Below are positions 23,166-34,313 of a stretch of DNA of 64,000 bases, one piece after another (the first letter of the stretch is position 1; each line of letters opens with the position of its first letter). The notes under the pieces were generated by a model. That model was not told the origin of the DNA, made no database searches, and worked only from the letters and a program-made list of their open reading frames with translations. The stretch spans positions 6,460,972-6,524,971 of the forward strand of contig NC_045146.1 in assembly GCF_008831285.2 (NCBI RefSeq), read 5' to 3'. The position numbers were made by a program, and so were the translations under genes. Source of the DNA: Nymphaea colorata (Eukaryota; Streptophyta; Magnoliopsida; Nymphaeales; Nymphaeaceae).

Positions 23166-26100
23166 TGTTAACACCCCAAATTTTTCCACATCAAAATTGA
23201 ACCAATGTGAAAATTTCACAAAAGAATTGTGAAAATTAGCAATTTCAAAGCCAATTTCGAATCTAAAGAACAATTAGATTCAAATCGTGAATTTTACCTG
23301 AGACACGAATCCCAATGCAAGATTACGAGTCCAAATCCAATTTTAAATGTCATTTCAAATTCAAATCCAATTACAAATGTCATTTGAAATCCAAATCCAA
23401 TTGCAAAATGCAAATTTTGACTTAGATCCAAGAATTGGATCTAATTCAGTCTAGAATGCTACATGGGACCCACGTGTGGGCCCCACCTAGCCCGTGTGGT
23501 CAAGAGCCCCCCCCAGGGGCCACGCCCCCTCCATGTCAAAAAAATAATAAATAAATAAATATTTTCTCTCAAATTAATTGAAGAAACGTCATTTTCAATA
23601 AGAAATAAAGGAGAAACCTAGGAAAAGAGAGACATTTATGTCTCTCTCTCTTCTTTAACCAAGTCCTCCTTAAAGAAAAAAATCATTTTCAAGGAAGCAA
23701 TTACTAGACTGGTCAAACTCACGTAACCTACTTAATCCAAGTAGGTTTGTCCCGAGTGCACTCAAATGTGGTGCCAATTCCAGCTAGGTTCGGTCACCAC
23801 GGGCTCAACACAGTCAAAACGTAAGTCTTTCTCATGATCCAATTAATGGACGAAAATAGACTTTGACCGAATCAAACCCACTTTGACTAAACTCAGTCAA
23901 AGTACAATTTAGCTCAATTAAGAGCTTTCTTGACCCAAATTTATCAAATTACCTCAAATAAAGTCAAACTACTCGCAAATGATATTTGACTTTGGTCAAT
24001 TGGTCGAAATTGATTAATTTAGACAATTTTGCCATTCTGCGGTCAAATTAAGATTAAAAAGCCTAAATTGGTTTATGAAAGGCAAATAAACATTTGAATT
24101 TGTCAAATGCATGAATCAAATACCAAATTTAAACTGAATTTCTCAAGTGAAACTTTGATTCAGTTGAAATCCATTTTCAATCAAGTTTTGGATGAAAATA
24201 CCCATTTCGAACCAAATTTGATAAAATTTTTGAATTTTATTAAAATTTAAATTGAATTGTCATAATTCAATGGCATTTGGAGCTTAGTAACTAGGTTTTA
24301 ACCTTACAAGCTCGATTTCAAACAAAAAATAAACAAATAGTACAAAATAAGGGCAAAGCCCTGTGCAAGGGAATTTTCATCCAAAATTTTGGTCAAGATG
24401 GTCACCTAGGTCTGACCCCATGTTGACCAAACCTAGCCCAGCCCACCTAGCTCGTGGAAATGGACTGAGAAATGGTCAATTAGAGCTTTTAAAGTCTATT
24501 TAACTCATTTTACAAGTCTCCAAGGTCTTAAGCAAGTTCCCAAGGTGAGTTAAGAAGGTGGTTGAACCCACCTCCTCCTCTATGTAAACCTCCCTTTGGC
24601 CACCAAGGGGGATGACGAAAATTTTGGATCATTCTATCAAATTGCTGCAGCCAAGGAGCTAGGAGGGAGAAGCCAAGGAAGAGAGAAGAGGTTCGTCCAA
24701 GCCCTCTTCCCCTTTTTCTCCCATTCTCTTCTTCACTTTCTTCTATTCTCCCCATTGATTTTGCTAAGTTAGGGTGCTTAAGTGAACCCTTACTTAGGAT
24801 TTTCTTGGTGAGAAGCCCTCTTTACCACTCCAAATTCCAGCAAGCAAGCTATTTCTTATTCTAGCTTTGCTAAGCTTGAATCCACGGTTGGATTCTTACT
24901 TAGGATTGCTTGAGTTAGAAAACAAGTGAAGACGAAGGACAAGCATCAAGAGCGACCGCAAGGTAGGTGATTTTAACTCACTTCTCTTCTACTTTAGCTT
25001 ATTGTTGATTTATTTTAATTCCAGCAACTCGTGGGTGGGTTTATTTTCATTTGCTTACGGCTGGGAATGATGTCCCGCTAAGGGAAACCTATGCTTTAAT
25101 GTACATGTTAATGCATAATGCATGCATATGTCGGTTTTTCTTAAATATGAACCCAAGTATCAAATTTTGAAATGGGCCCCAAGGCCACGTCCCTTTCAAA
25201 GAAACTAACTTAATACCTGTTTGAAGTCCCTACCATGAGAGAATCCCACGGTGAGAGAGTGATTTTGCTGCACCATGTATGATGAAAATGCCTATATGGG
25301 ATGGATACATTCTTATGAATGTGATCCACCCTTGCATGGCGAAATGATGGACGAATAAGCTTGAGCATTGTTTTATTTTCTTTCTTATTCACAGTCATTT
25401 TGATTCATGCCTTTCAATTTAATTAATCAAGGGTAGTAGGAAAGATTCGAAACAAGTTTTCAATCTTCCTACATAAAAGAACCCAGCCATGAATCATCAT
25501 GATTCATGAGTCATGCGGTCCCTTGATAAAATTTCATTTTGAAGAGTAAGGTATGTATATATATATATACGTTGTTATATATATACATACATGTGTCCAA
25601 TCTCTTGTTGAAAATCATTTTTCTTTTCTTAAAATCAGGTTGGAATACGTTTCCAAACTGGTTTTTAAGAAGGATGATCGTTTTGATTGATTTTCATAGT
25701 GTAAGGCTATTTAATCATATTCATTTCATTTTTACTTAATTTCAGCAAACAGATACGTAAGATGTATGTATGTTGTTGAAATCAGACCATGTTTCATAGG
25801 AATTGGTTTAAGAATATCAAAATTTACATATTTGAAAGGCCAATTATCCTAGAATCATCCAAAAAGAGTTGATGATCTCATTACTATCAAATCTGGAATT
25901 TGAATCTATTTGAAAGACTTGTCATTTCCATCTAAGAAACAATATATTTATTGGAATCAATGTCCACAATTTTCAGCTATTTAAATCAACACAAGGTCTG
26001 ATTTTTAACTATTTTGAAACGGAAGTGGATGTCATCCACGTCTCCCATCCATTTCAAAGATTGAACTTGACATCATTTATATATTTTCATCATTTTGATA

Positions 26101-26400
26101 ATTTTATGTCAAGCCTCAAGCTTATAGACTACATCTCTAATTCATGTGCTTAATCATATAATGAGCACATATAGAGAAAGTTCTACATTTTAATCAATCT
26201 TCATGCATAGATTGTATGACGTGCAATATGGACTTTGAGAGAGAGTGAAGAATGTATGTTTCACAAGGATGAATCTTGAGGGATTATGAGAGAGAGAAGA
26301 ATGAATGTTCCATATAGTTTCCCTTCTCGTTTCATGCATTCACTTTCACTCAAAATCAATAGCACCACATGCACATTCCCAAGAAATTAAGTGATTCAAA
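23166..26400 (+). repeat. 3' LTR of element B
   Basis: It is co-linear with the 5' LTR. It carries an extra tandem expansion at about 23335-23400 (CAAATCCAATT and AAATGTCATTT words repeated) that the 5' copy lacks, a slightly longer AT run near 25555, and lacks about 20 bases present near 14930-14950 in the 5' LTR. The similarity points to a much younger insertion than element A. Confidence 0.85.
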
Positions 26401-27264
26401 TTTGAACCCTGAACTTGGCGCTGCCCTGCTCTGTTGAAAAGTACTGTTTATATGTTAAAAATATGCTTTTATTATCAAATGACATGACTGTCATCATGTA
26501 AAGCATGAGCCCATAAGTAATGCAGTTATGCTCTTTTCTATTATGAACCTTGTTTCTAGCACATGGAAACCATATTGGAGATGCAAGACTTAGTCTTGCA
26601 TGTCAAAGCTGATCCTTGATGATATTTGCATATTAGCTATAAACAGCCTATAGTAAACAATTTACGTATTAGCGATAAACACCCTTGTCATGCCCTTGTC
26701 TCTCCAGTGTCACTGACATGGCCATTCCAAACGTGAGACTTATTTTCTGTTCTTTTCAGGAGAGGTGCATTAATGGTGGTTAAAATGGGTGTTCTTTTGG
26801 ATGCTGAGAAAGTTTACAGAGAATTTTCTTCGATCCTGGAGTGTGAAGCTGATCTAGATTTTGCTTCCATCACTACTTCAATACAAGGTATTGAATTTTT
26901 TGGAGGGTTGGTATTTGGGGCCTAATCCTTTCAGTTTAATGTTTGTATTAGACTCGAATCTCAGTGCAGTCATTGGTGACGGCTGTGGAAGGATGACCAG
27001 GCTCCTTGAATGAATGGTATAGCGACCATTGGCCAATAGTAATGTTCTAAGTTTCATAATTGTGAAGGTGGTCTATGTCATGTATATGTTAATAACTTTA
27101 TATAATTATATAGCGACCCTTGGCCAATAGTGATGTTCTAGCAAGGAATTGAGGACCAACACACCAGCGTATATGTTCTTCTAATGTGGCGTTTAAGTAG
27201 TCGGCCAGTTTTTAAGGTTTATAATATCCATGGCCTTTGAATCAGTTAGAAGACCTTCCGGTTT
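26401..27264 (+). other. Non-repeat segment between element B and LTR copy 3
   Basis: The sequence has intron-like composition around an exon-like block (26760-26887). Downstream, a 30 bp word TATAGCGACC(A/C)TTGGCCAATAGT(A/G)ATGTTCTA occurs twice (near 27018 and 27110). It has no similarity to the elements on either side. Confidence 0.4.
26760..26887 (+). pseudogene. Exon-like block of an unidentified gene
   Basis: A pyrimidine tract and TTTTCAG precede, and CAAG|GTATTG follows, both good splice signals. The 128 nt between are open in one frame: RGALMVVKMGVLLDAEKVYR, then EFSSILECEADLDFASITTS and IQ. The composition looks like real protein and the phase is 1-to-1. I do not recognise the family. 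No flanking exons are visible, so it is probably one exon of a gene that has been broken by or captured within the surrounding elements. Confidence 0.45.
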
Positions 27265-27924
27265 TAAAAATGACCAAGACCAGGTCAACCTAGTAGCTTA
27301 CCTTACGTGCATCAGCCCTTGTATATAAAAATCTGAATCTAGGGTGGTCCTCACACAAGAATAATTTCAAATCATAGTTTTTTCTAAAATGATTTTAAAA
27401 TCAATATTTTCAAATGATTTCAAAAATCCTGGGTCATATAGGCATGGAGTCCAATTCTAGTTCAACTCTGTAAGACTTAGCTCAGACCAATATTAAAATT
27501 CACTATTTGTGAACCTATTCCAATAGCCTATATCTAATCAAATCTCTTTGAAATGAATGAAGTTCTTGTCATATATTATATGGTTTGACTAAAATCAATA
27601 CACTTATTACAGTCAAACCCATCCCAAGTAGGTTCAAGCCTAGTTTAGGTAAGTCTGAACCCAGTTGTCATGACCAATCTACCTTTAGCTTACTTGGATC
27701 TTGGATCTTAATTCAAGGTTTTGGGTTCAAATCACAAAACTCATGCTGATCTAAACCTTGATCTTAAACCCAAATTTAGCATATTTAGTTGTGGATTGAA
27801 ATTATTGAATTGTGGATTATGGATAATGGATCTTGGACCATAGGTTATAGACCTTGGATTTTGGATCTCGAATATAGATCTAGAACATTAAATCTTGGAT
27901 CTTGGATTTTAGGTCTTAGATTGT

Positions 27925-28086
27925 GAATTCTAGATTTTGCAAATTATATTTTCGATCTCAAACCTTAGGTTATGGATTTTTGAATTCTAGATTATGGAAA
28001 TTATATTTTGGATCTCAAACCTTAGGTTATGGATTTTTGAATTCTAGATTTTGGAAATTATATTTTGGATCTCAAACCCTTGATTT
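27925..28086 (+). repeat. 57 bp tandem repeat, about 2.8 copies, in LTR copy 3
   Basis: Units start at 27925, 27982 and 28039 with GAATTCTAGATT and share AAATTATATTTTGGATCTCAA and CCTTAGGTTATGGATTTTT. LTR copy 1 has only one such unit (near 4840-4910). The unit length is a multiple of three, which is why a repetitive open frame appears; it is not a gene. Confidence 0.8.
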
Positions 28087-28203
28087 TGAAACTTGGATTT
28101 TAGATCAAATTTTAAGCAATGAGCTTTGGATTTTGAATCTTAGGTCAGTACTCACATAATTAGGCTTCAGGCAGGATTTTAAACCTTGTTAATCATCTGA
28201 TTT

Positions 28204-30051
28204 CACTACCCAAAAAAAAAAAAAAAAGTCTATGCCGGTGATTAGTTTCACCGCTCAGGCTCTAATAGGTTCCCCGGTAGTCCTACGGCGTGAAAGTAAT
28301 CACCGTTGTAGATTAATATAAAAGGGAAATTATAGCAGTGATACTTATCACCGCTATTGCTTCGTACTTTTTAAATAAAAAAATTCCAAATAATCTATAT
28401 ATTCATAACTTTTTTTCATAAACCATATGCATATCTAAAAAACAATTACAATCATACCAATAGGCATATGGAGAAAATGACAATAGCTAGATGAAAACAC
28501 ATATGGATATATAAATCTTGATTTTCTCGTATGCATTTCATATAACATGTTAAAGTTATTCTTCATTAAACTGGAGCTGAAAACAAGATGTGGAAATGAT
28601 GGTTAAGATCATTACTTGGATTATAGACATCCTGTGAAGGATCCCAAGGACCAACAAAAGAATTGGTCCATGCAAGTGTCAAATCCTGCACTCTGCAACT
28701 GAACATTTGATGGCAGAACCAAAATAATTTGCAGCTTCTCTTTGTTCAACCTTCGCCCTGATAACATTGATGAATATATCTTAGAACTACAATAAAAAAA
28801 ACTGCAACTTAACAGCATATATTTGTAGCTTCATAGGTACACAAAATACATATAAGATATGAAGGAATTTGCATTTTCTCGACGAAACTACCAGTGTAGA
28901 AGGCAGTAACTGGAACTAAAAAAATATGATATAGGCTGCTCTGTCAGATTATTTGACAAAAAAAAAAAATCAGGACTGCATGTATTCATGTAACTTCAAA
29001 TTGACAAAGCCTGGAGCCACCTTCTTAGAGCAACTAAATTCAATCATCAAATACTCTGTCACAAGTCCATAATTTTGACTGACGGAAAGCTGGCTGTTCA
29101 AGCCAGCTCAACAGCTATATTTTCCTCTTCTACCTCTTTTATAAACTAAAGTCTCTTCTACCTTTGTTTTTTATGTTTCCTGATTATGATGATGGATTGA
29201 GGGAATTGATGCCTTGCTGTATAACCTTAATACTGTGGCCACAATGGTCTGCCCTAGTTTTGACATGTATTGCATGAACTGAAGTACATAATATCTTGAC
29301 AAAGAAGACTGGCGCATACAATGAGTATGATGATGACAATATGATATTAAGGACCCCACAATAAACCATCACTTGTTTGTTCTATGTTTGAGTTCAATCA
29401 TTACAGTCAGCATATTGTTTGTCTAAGTTTTTGATGATTAAGGGGATGGACTTATACTGCGAACTCTATCTTATATGTGTGCATAACAATAACAAGCATA
29501 CCCACTGTGTGCACGAATGCCGAGAGAGAGAGAGAGAGAGAGAGAGAGGAAGGGAGGGAGGGAGGGAGGGAGCACGAAGCATAACTTGTTGGAGGTGCCT
29601 GTGAGATGAAGACTGGGAGGAGCGTCCTTCAGCAGTGGCCGATCAGGAGAAAAAGAAGCGTCCTTCGTCCTCCTCCTACCTACCTTGCAAAAGTGCACTC
29701 TCGTTCCATACTTTGCCCTCTCTCTCTCTCTCGATGCACAGGAATATTTCTCTTAAAAGTTTCCAAACCCTTCTCGAGCAAAAACTACAGGGGAGGAAAG
29801 AGAAAAATTTTGGGAAAAATGGGGCGTGGGAATAAAAAGGTTATTTATAGTGATGAAAAATCACCGGTATAGCATTTACATTATCAACAGTGTAAAGTTA
29901 TCGCTAAAGTAGCATTCGTCATTGGTATAAGTGTTGCCATTCCAGTCAAATTCAACACCAGTATATAATTTTTGCTAGTGAAATTTGTCATTGCTACAAG
30001 TCCGGCCTATCCAGTGAACAATCATCATCGGTATAGGCCTTTTTTGTACTG
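28204..30051 (+). mobile_element. Non-autonomous CACTA (En/Spm) element
   Basis: It begins CACTACCC plus an A-run plus GTCTATGCCGGTGAT and ends ATCATCGGTATAGGCC, TTTTTTGTACTG, forming imperfect terminal inverted repeats. The flanks are TTT on both sides, the 3 bp target duplication expected for CACTA elements. LTR copy 1 preserves the empty site (CAGATTTGGATC near 5030). Subterminal words of the CACCGGTATA/CGGTGAT type recur at both ends, as binding arrays do in this superfamily. No transposase is coded in 1848 bp. Confidence 0.82.
29522..29572 (+). repeat. (GA)n-(GGGA)n microsatellite
   Basis: About 13 GA units pass into GGGA units inside the CACTA element. Confidence 0.95.
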
Positions 30052-30570
30052 TTTGGATTTATTATCTCATAATTTGGATTTTAGAAATCAAATTTATTGT
30101 ATTTGAATCATGAGTTTCAATCACATGAAATAATATTTTGACTTCTATGACATCTCCTCATTAGAACAAGAATTATATAAAATTTTTCAAATCATGATTA
30201 TAAGTTTTGGACTTCGATCCAATTTTCTCTTAATAGGTCTACATCCTACACCCAAGCCCTAATAGAGACCAAAATCTAGACCTATATGACCTAGTTTACA
30301 TGCATCATTTTTTATTTAGTATCTCAATTTACATTGACTATGATGATCCAGACATGAATATACTTCAGATTATTTCTTCTTGTTCATCAGTTCATTTATG
30401 AGATCTACTTAGATTTCAAAGCACGCATAATTTCAAAAATAGGTACACTTAGAAATTGAAACATTTAGTCTAGTCTTTGGTTTGTCAGACTGATAGGTTG
30501 GTCTAGTCTCTTGAAATCCTACACAAGGAATGGAGGCAAGTTCATGTAATTTCATTCCTACATGTAAACA

Positions 30571-30845
30571 GGGAGAAGAAGGACGAAGAAGAAGAAGATA
30601 AAGTGATACAAATTGAGTGTAGGTGATGCCAGAGGAGGATGAGTTGTAGTGATAGTGGAGGCTCTTGGAGGGACAAAAACTGGTTGTAAGTAGTGACTTT
30701 GGGGAAAGTTGACCATGGCATGGCATAGCAGGCACTTGCAAATAATGATAATGGAGCCTAGGGTTTGCTTGATTGAGATAAGCATGCTTCTAGTTGTGTA
30801 ACTTATGTACTCTTTAGTTTTCTGTGTGTACTTGTGGTGCTTTCA
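30571..30845. other. Unassigned flank between LTR copy 3 and copia remnant
   Basis: Purine-rich on the plus strand (GAAGAAGAAGAAG near 30586). I see no gene or repeat end that I can name. Confidence 0.4.
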
Positions 30846-31170
30846 AAGACTTTAACCTTTGTCATGATCATGAGAAAGTATATCAGTTTTTAATTGGTCT
30901 CCATGAATCATCTAGTAACATTTAAAGTCAGATCCTTACTATGGAGCCTTTGCCTAATAAAGTCTATGCTATGGTTCTCCAAGAAGAAACTCAACGTCTC
31001 CTCACTCCTTAGTTGTCTAGTATTGACAATGTTGCATTTGTGGGATCTAAAGGTCCATATGCTAATAAGAATCATCCTCACCTGAAATGTGATTGTGGTA
31101 TGCGCAAGCACACCAAGCCACGTTGTAACTCTCTGCATGGATATCCATAAATCATCCCATAAACTAAGGC
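30846..31170 (+). pseudogene. Copia gag remnant with zinc finger
   Basis: Reads HDHEKVYQFLIGLHESSS, stop, SQILTMEPLPNKVYAMVLQE, ETQR and, after another stop, CDCGMRKHTKPRCNSLHGYP, the CCHC knuckle and LHGYP tail of copia gag with one residue missing between the first two cysteines. Confidence 0.7.
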
Positions 31171-31195
31171 AACAAAAGCAAACTCTATTCTCTCA

Positions 31196-31510
31196 CAGCT
31201 ATTGGAGGAGCAACTTAGTCAATTGGCATCTTGGTTAAATGTTGAGGCTAAACCTATTGTCCATAATCTTGCAGGTAGACACTCACTCAATTCCTATTCT
31301 TTTGCTTCACTTTGTATCCTTGATATAGGGGTGCCAGACCATATGACTCCCCAATTTGATTTGCTTTATGTTGTCAAAATTCTGTCCAAACCATGCATCA
31401 TTGGTCTTCCTAACGGTCATCAAATGACCTTCTCCCATGTAGGGACCATCTAGCTCCAACCTAATATCATTCTCATTGATGTTCTTTACATACCAGACTT
31501 CAAATATAAT
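31196..31510 (+). pseudogene. Copia protease / pre-integrase remnant
   Basis: Contains LASWLNVEAKPIVHN, LDIGVPDHMTPQFDLLY (the LDTGA-DHM protease signature with T to I and A to V changes), PCIIGLPNGHQMTFSHVGTI and NIILIDVLYIPDFKYN. In-frame stops at 31452 and after FKYNI kill it. Confidence 0.75.
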
Positions 31511-31636
31511 ATATAATATGTCCCAAAACTTACCTAGTCACCTAATTGTGTTGAGCAGCAGATAATACCATCTATTCTTCCTTCAGTTTCACATGCTTTG
31601 TCTTCTACTCATGTTAATAAAGCTCATATTTGACAT

Positions 31637-32027
31637 ATGAGGCTTGGTCATCCATCATTTGGTAAGACTGTTTCTTTGAATGAGGAGGTTGTTTCTTCCA
31701 AACATGATTTTGTTTGTGATGCATGTCATAGAGCTAAATTTACTCACTTGACTTTTCTTGTTAGTACAAGTGGAGAAAGTCATCCTTTTGTTTTGATCCA
31801 TTGTGATATATATATATATATATAATATATTTTGTTGGGGGGGGGGGGACAAGGTGATATGTCATGGCATCATACATGGGGCATGTTATTTTTTTACCAT
31901 AGCAGATAACTACACTCAAGCTACATGGGTTTTCTTGATGAGATTGAAATCTGAATCCTTCACTTGTTCGAAACAATTTTGTGCTACGGTGCTTAATCAA
32001 TTTAGTACTGATGTTCACTACGTTTGA
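31637..32027 (+). pseudogene. Copia GAG-pre-integrase and integrase start
   Basis: MRLGHPSFGKTVSLNEE ... CDACHRAKFTHL is the zinc-binding integrase lead. The frame then meets a (TA)n and poly-G tract (31806-31848) and resumes in a new frame with CYFFTIADNYTQATWVFLM, the start of the catalytic core. The rest of the core is missing. Confidence 0.72.
31806..31848 (+). repeat. (TA)n and poly-G tract within copia integrase
   Basis: A TA run followed by TTTTG-TT and a 12-base G run replaces a few integrase residues and shifts the frame. Confidence 0.9.
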
Positions 32028-32319
32028 GTGGTAATGGTACTGAATTACAACATAATCTATTCATTCTCTTGAAATTGATCACCAAACATCTTGTGTTAGA
32101 ACCCTTCAACAAAAACAGGCATGTCGAGCAAAAGCACCGCAATCTTCTTGAGGTGGCTTGAGTTCTCAGATTTCACTTGAGCCTGCCAATTTCATTTGGG
32201 AAGGAGTGTATTTTAACCACCACTTTTTCAATCAACTAGATGCCATCTACCATTTTATATATAGGTCCCATTTGAACTTCTATACAATAAAAAACAAAAG
32301 TATGACGACTTTTGGGTTT

Positions 32320-33560
32320 TTAGTTGATGTATTGAACCTTGCAAGTACTCGAAGGCGATAAATGATGTCATGGCTGAGGAGGTTCATGCTGTTGATGAAA
32401 ATGGAACTTGGTTTATTAATCCTTTACCTCCCCACAAAATCCTATTGCATGTCATGGGGAATACAAGTTAAAGAAACACACAAATGGGAGAATAGAATGG
32501 TATAAGACACAGTTAGTTGTGAAAGGGTACACACAAGTTAAGGGATTCAATTATCACTAGACATTTGCTCCAGTTGCAAAGTTAACCATAATGTGCATTC
32601 TACTAGCTTATATCAAATGATGGCACTTATATCAGATGGTGTTAGCAATGCATTCATCTTTTGTAAACTTCACGAAGAAGTGTATATGGCATTATCACCG
32701 AGTCCTATCATATAAAGGAAGAATCCTAGTTATTGAGTTTGTCAGTTTCATAAATCATTATATTGATTCAAACAATCACTACAAAACTAGTTTTACAAGC
32801 TCTTAAAGATGTTGTCTTTGTTCAATTGGTTGGTGACTATATTCTATTCATTGGATATACACATGGAGTAAGTTTGTTTCCATACTGGTATATGTTGATG
32901 ATCTTATTATTGTAGGAAATGAAGAAGATGACATTGTTATTGTCAAACAATTTTTGTATTCTCATTTTCATATTAAAGATTTGGGAAATCTTAGGCACTT
33001 CATGGGAATAGAAGTTTCTAGATCAGCATTTGGAATCTTCTTGAGTAAAAGGAAATATATGCTGGAATTACAGGGGCGTAGCGAGGATTTTTTTTTAGGG
33101 CGGGCCAAATAGTCCAATCTCGTATTCAGGTAGGGCAAAACTGAACCCGAAACTAAAAAATACATTGCACAACTAATTTTTTTTAATTTTTTCAATGTAT
33201 TTTTTTTCATATAGTTGGAGTTGGGCCATGGCCTAGGTGCCCCCCCCTCCCTCCGGCCCTGGCTGGAAATACTTACTACTGCAGGCTTGTTGGGAGCCAT
33301 GCCTGTCGATTTCCCTTTATATCAGAAGTTGTGTCTAAGCGTAGACAAAGCGTAGACAATGGTGACTTAATGAAGGTTCCAGCTCAAATATGTTTAGTTC
33401 GACATCCAATTTACTTGACCATTACACCTCTAGTTATAACATATTTGGTTTATGTCCTTAGTCAATTTATGCAAGCACCACATCCACATTATGATGTGGC
33501 ACTTTGAGTTTTAAAATATATGAAAGCTTCACCAGGAAGAACAATATTCCTTTCATTTTC
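32320..33560 (+). pseudogene. Copia reverse transcriptase remnant
   Basis: CKYSKAINDVMAEEVHAVDE, NGTW is the start of the domain and YVDDLIIVGNEEDDIVIVKQ, FLYSHFHIKDLGNLRHFMGI is the catalytic box and downstream region (about 32895-33015). The middle is scrambled by indels. After RKYMLE (33068) a MITE is inserted, and the frame resumes at ILTTAGLLGAMPVD (33268). Confidence 0.72.
33069..33261 (+). mobile_element. Small hAT-like MITE inserted in copia
   Basis: Ends are TACAGGGGCGTAGCGAGG and, reverse-complemented, CAGGGCCGGAGGGAGG. It is flanked by GCTGGAAT and GCTGGAAA, an 8 bp target duplication with one mismatch. Removing it restores the copia reading RKYMLE-ILTTAG. It is 193 bp long, with no coding sequence and a GC-rich C-run near the right end. 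Confidence 0.7.
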
Positions 33561-33573
33561 AAGTGCAAAGTAG

Positions 33574-34042
33574 GTGAAGGCCTATTGTGATTCAGATTGG
33601 GCCAGCTCTCCGTCCAGCCAAAAATCAGTAAGCGAATATAACACTTATCTTGAAAAGAAAACTATCTCATGGAATCAAAGAAACAAGCTCAATCATCTAT
33701 TGAAGCTGAATATCAAGCAATGGCTACAGCCACATGTGAGATTATTTGGTTATGGCCTTGTTAACTGATTTGGGACTATGTCATGCCAAGCCAATCAATT
33801 TATATTGTGACAATCAAGTAGCTTTACACATCTTGGCAAATCCGGTTTTTCATGAATGTACCAAACATATAAAATTGGATTATCATTTTGTCAAAGAAAA
33901 TATTCAATGTAGGATTATTCAGCCCCAGCATGTGTCCACATGCTTACAACTTGAAGATATCTTAACTATGTTGTTGGGAAGAGAAGTGTTATATAATATG
34001 TTGGTCAAGTTGGGTGTTAAAGATTTATGCACACCAACTTGA
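33574..34042 (+). pseudogene. Copia RNase H remnant
   Basis: Reads KAYCDSDWASSPSSQKSVSE, YNTYL..KTISW and, after a frameshift near 33700-33750, LLTDLGLCHAKPINLYCDNQ, VALHILANPVFHECTKHIKL, DYHFVKENIQCRIIQPQHVS, then GREVLYNMLVKLGVKDLCTP. All are standard copia RNase H landmarks. The stop at 34040-34042 is followed directly by GAGGGGGAA, the polypurine tract. Confidence 0.78.
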
Positions 34043-34052
34043 GGGGGAATAT

Positions 34053-34313
34053 TGAATATTCATTAAAATTTTAAATTTATGAACATAACATTTACATTAT
34101 TCTCTCTTTATCTGATTGATCATTCACATTATTCTTTCTTTGTCTGATTGATCTCATCGGTTTTATGTTTCCATAATTTGTGGATTCTCTATTGTAACTT
34201 TTCATCACTGCAACTTCTCAATCCCACGATTATTAGATCTTGTATATAAAAGGTTGTAATCTACCATCAATAGTGATTAGTGTTATCATTTCTCTCTTAG
34301 TTTTCTATATACA
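34053..34313 (+). repeat. Probable 3' LTR of copia remnant C
   Basis: TGAATATTCATT just after the polypurine tract and TTCTATATACA at the right give TG...CA ends and about 261 bp. A TATATAAAAGG box lies at about 34252. A 32 bp tandem pair (ACATTATTCT-TCTTT-TCTGATTGATC) occurs at 34092-34155. No second copy is present to prove the borders. Confidence 0.5.

Larger units (their letters stand above)
11937..26400 (+). mobile_element. Element B: Tat-lineage Ty3/gypsy retrotransposon with PMD ORF
   Basis: Two direct LTRs of about 3.2 kb flank 8 kb of internal DNA coding, in order, plant mobile domain, gag, aspartic protease, reverse transcriptase, a gypsy-type RNase H, a second (archaeal-type) RNase H and an integrase remnant. 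The second RNase H is the hallmark of the Tat lineage. Both LTRs begin TGTTA(A/T)CACCCC; a polypurine tract precedes the 3' LTR. The candidate target duplication is imperfect (GTTGA before, TTTGA after). In-frame stops, frameshifts and loss of the integrase core make this copy non-autonomous. Confidence 0.88.
27265..30570 (+). mobile_element. A-type LTR, 3' part (copy 3), split by a CACTA element
   Basis: 27265-28203 joined to 30052-30570 aligns with about 4200-5658 of LTR copy 1, ending in the identical CATGTAAACA. The next five bases are GGGAG, against GGGAC before copy 1, so this may be the partner LTR of element A. The 5' 2.6 kb of the LTR are missing. Confidence 0.65.
30846..34313 (+). 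mobile_element. Decayed Ty1/copia element (remnant C)
   Basis: Pieces in copia order are found: gag with zinc finger, protease/pre-integrase, integrase start, reverse transcriptase, RNase H, polypurine tract and 3' LTR. The 5' LTR and large parts of integrase and reverse transcriptase are gone. It is interrupted by a (TA)n/poly-G tract at 31806-31848 and a small hAT-like MITE at 33069-33261. Confidence 0.8.

Noticed and set aside
27923-28159. 78-residue repetitive ORF (NSR-WKLYFGSQTLGYGFL units)
   Set aside because: It is the translation of the 57 bp tandem repeat in an LTR; the other LTR copies have no such frame.
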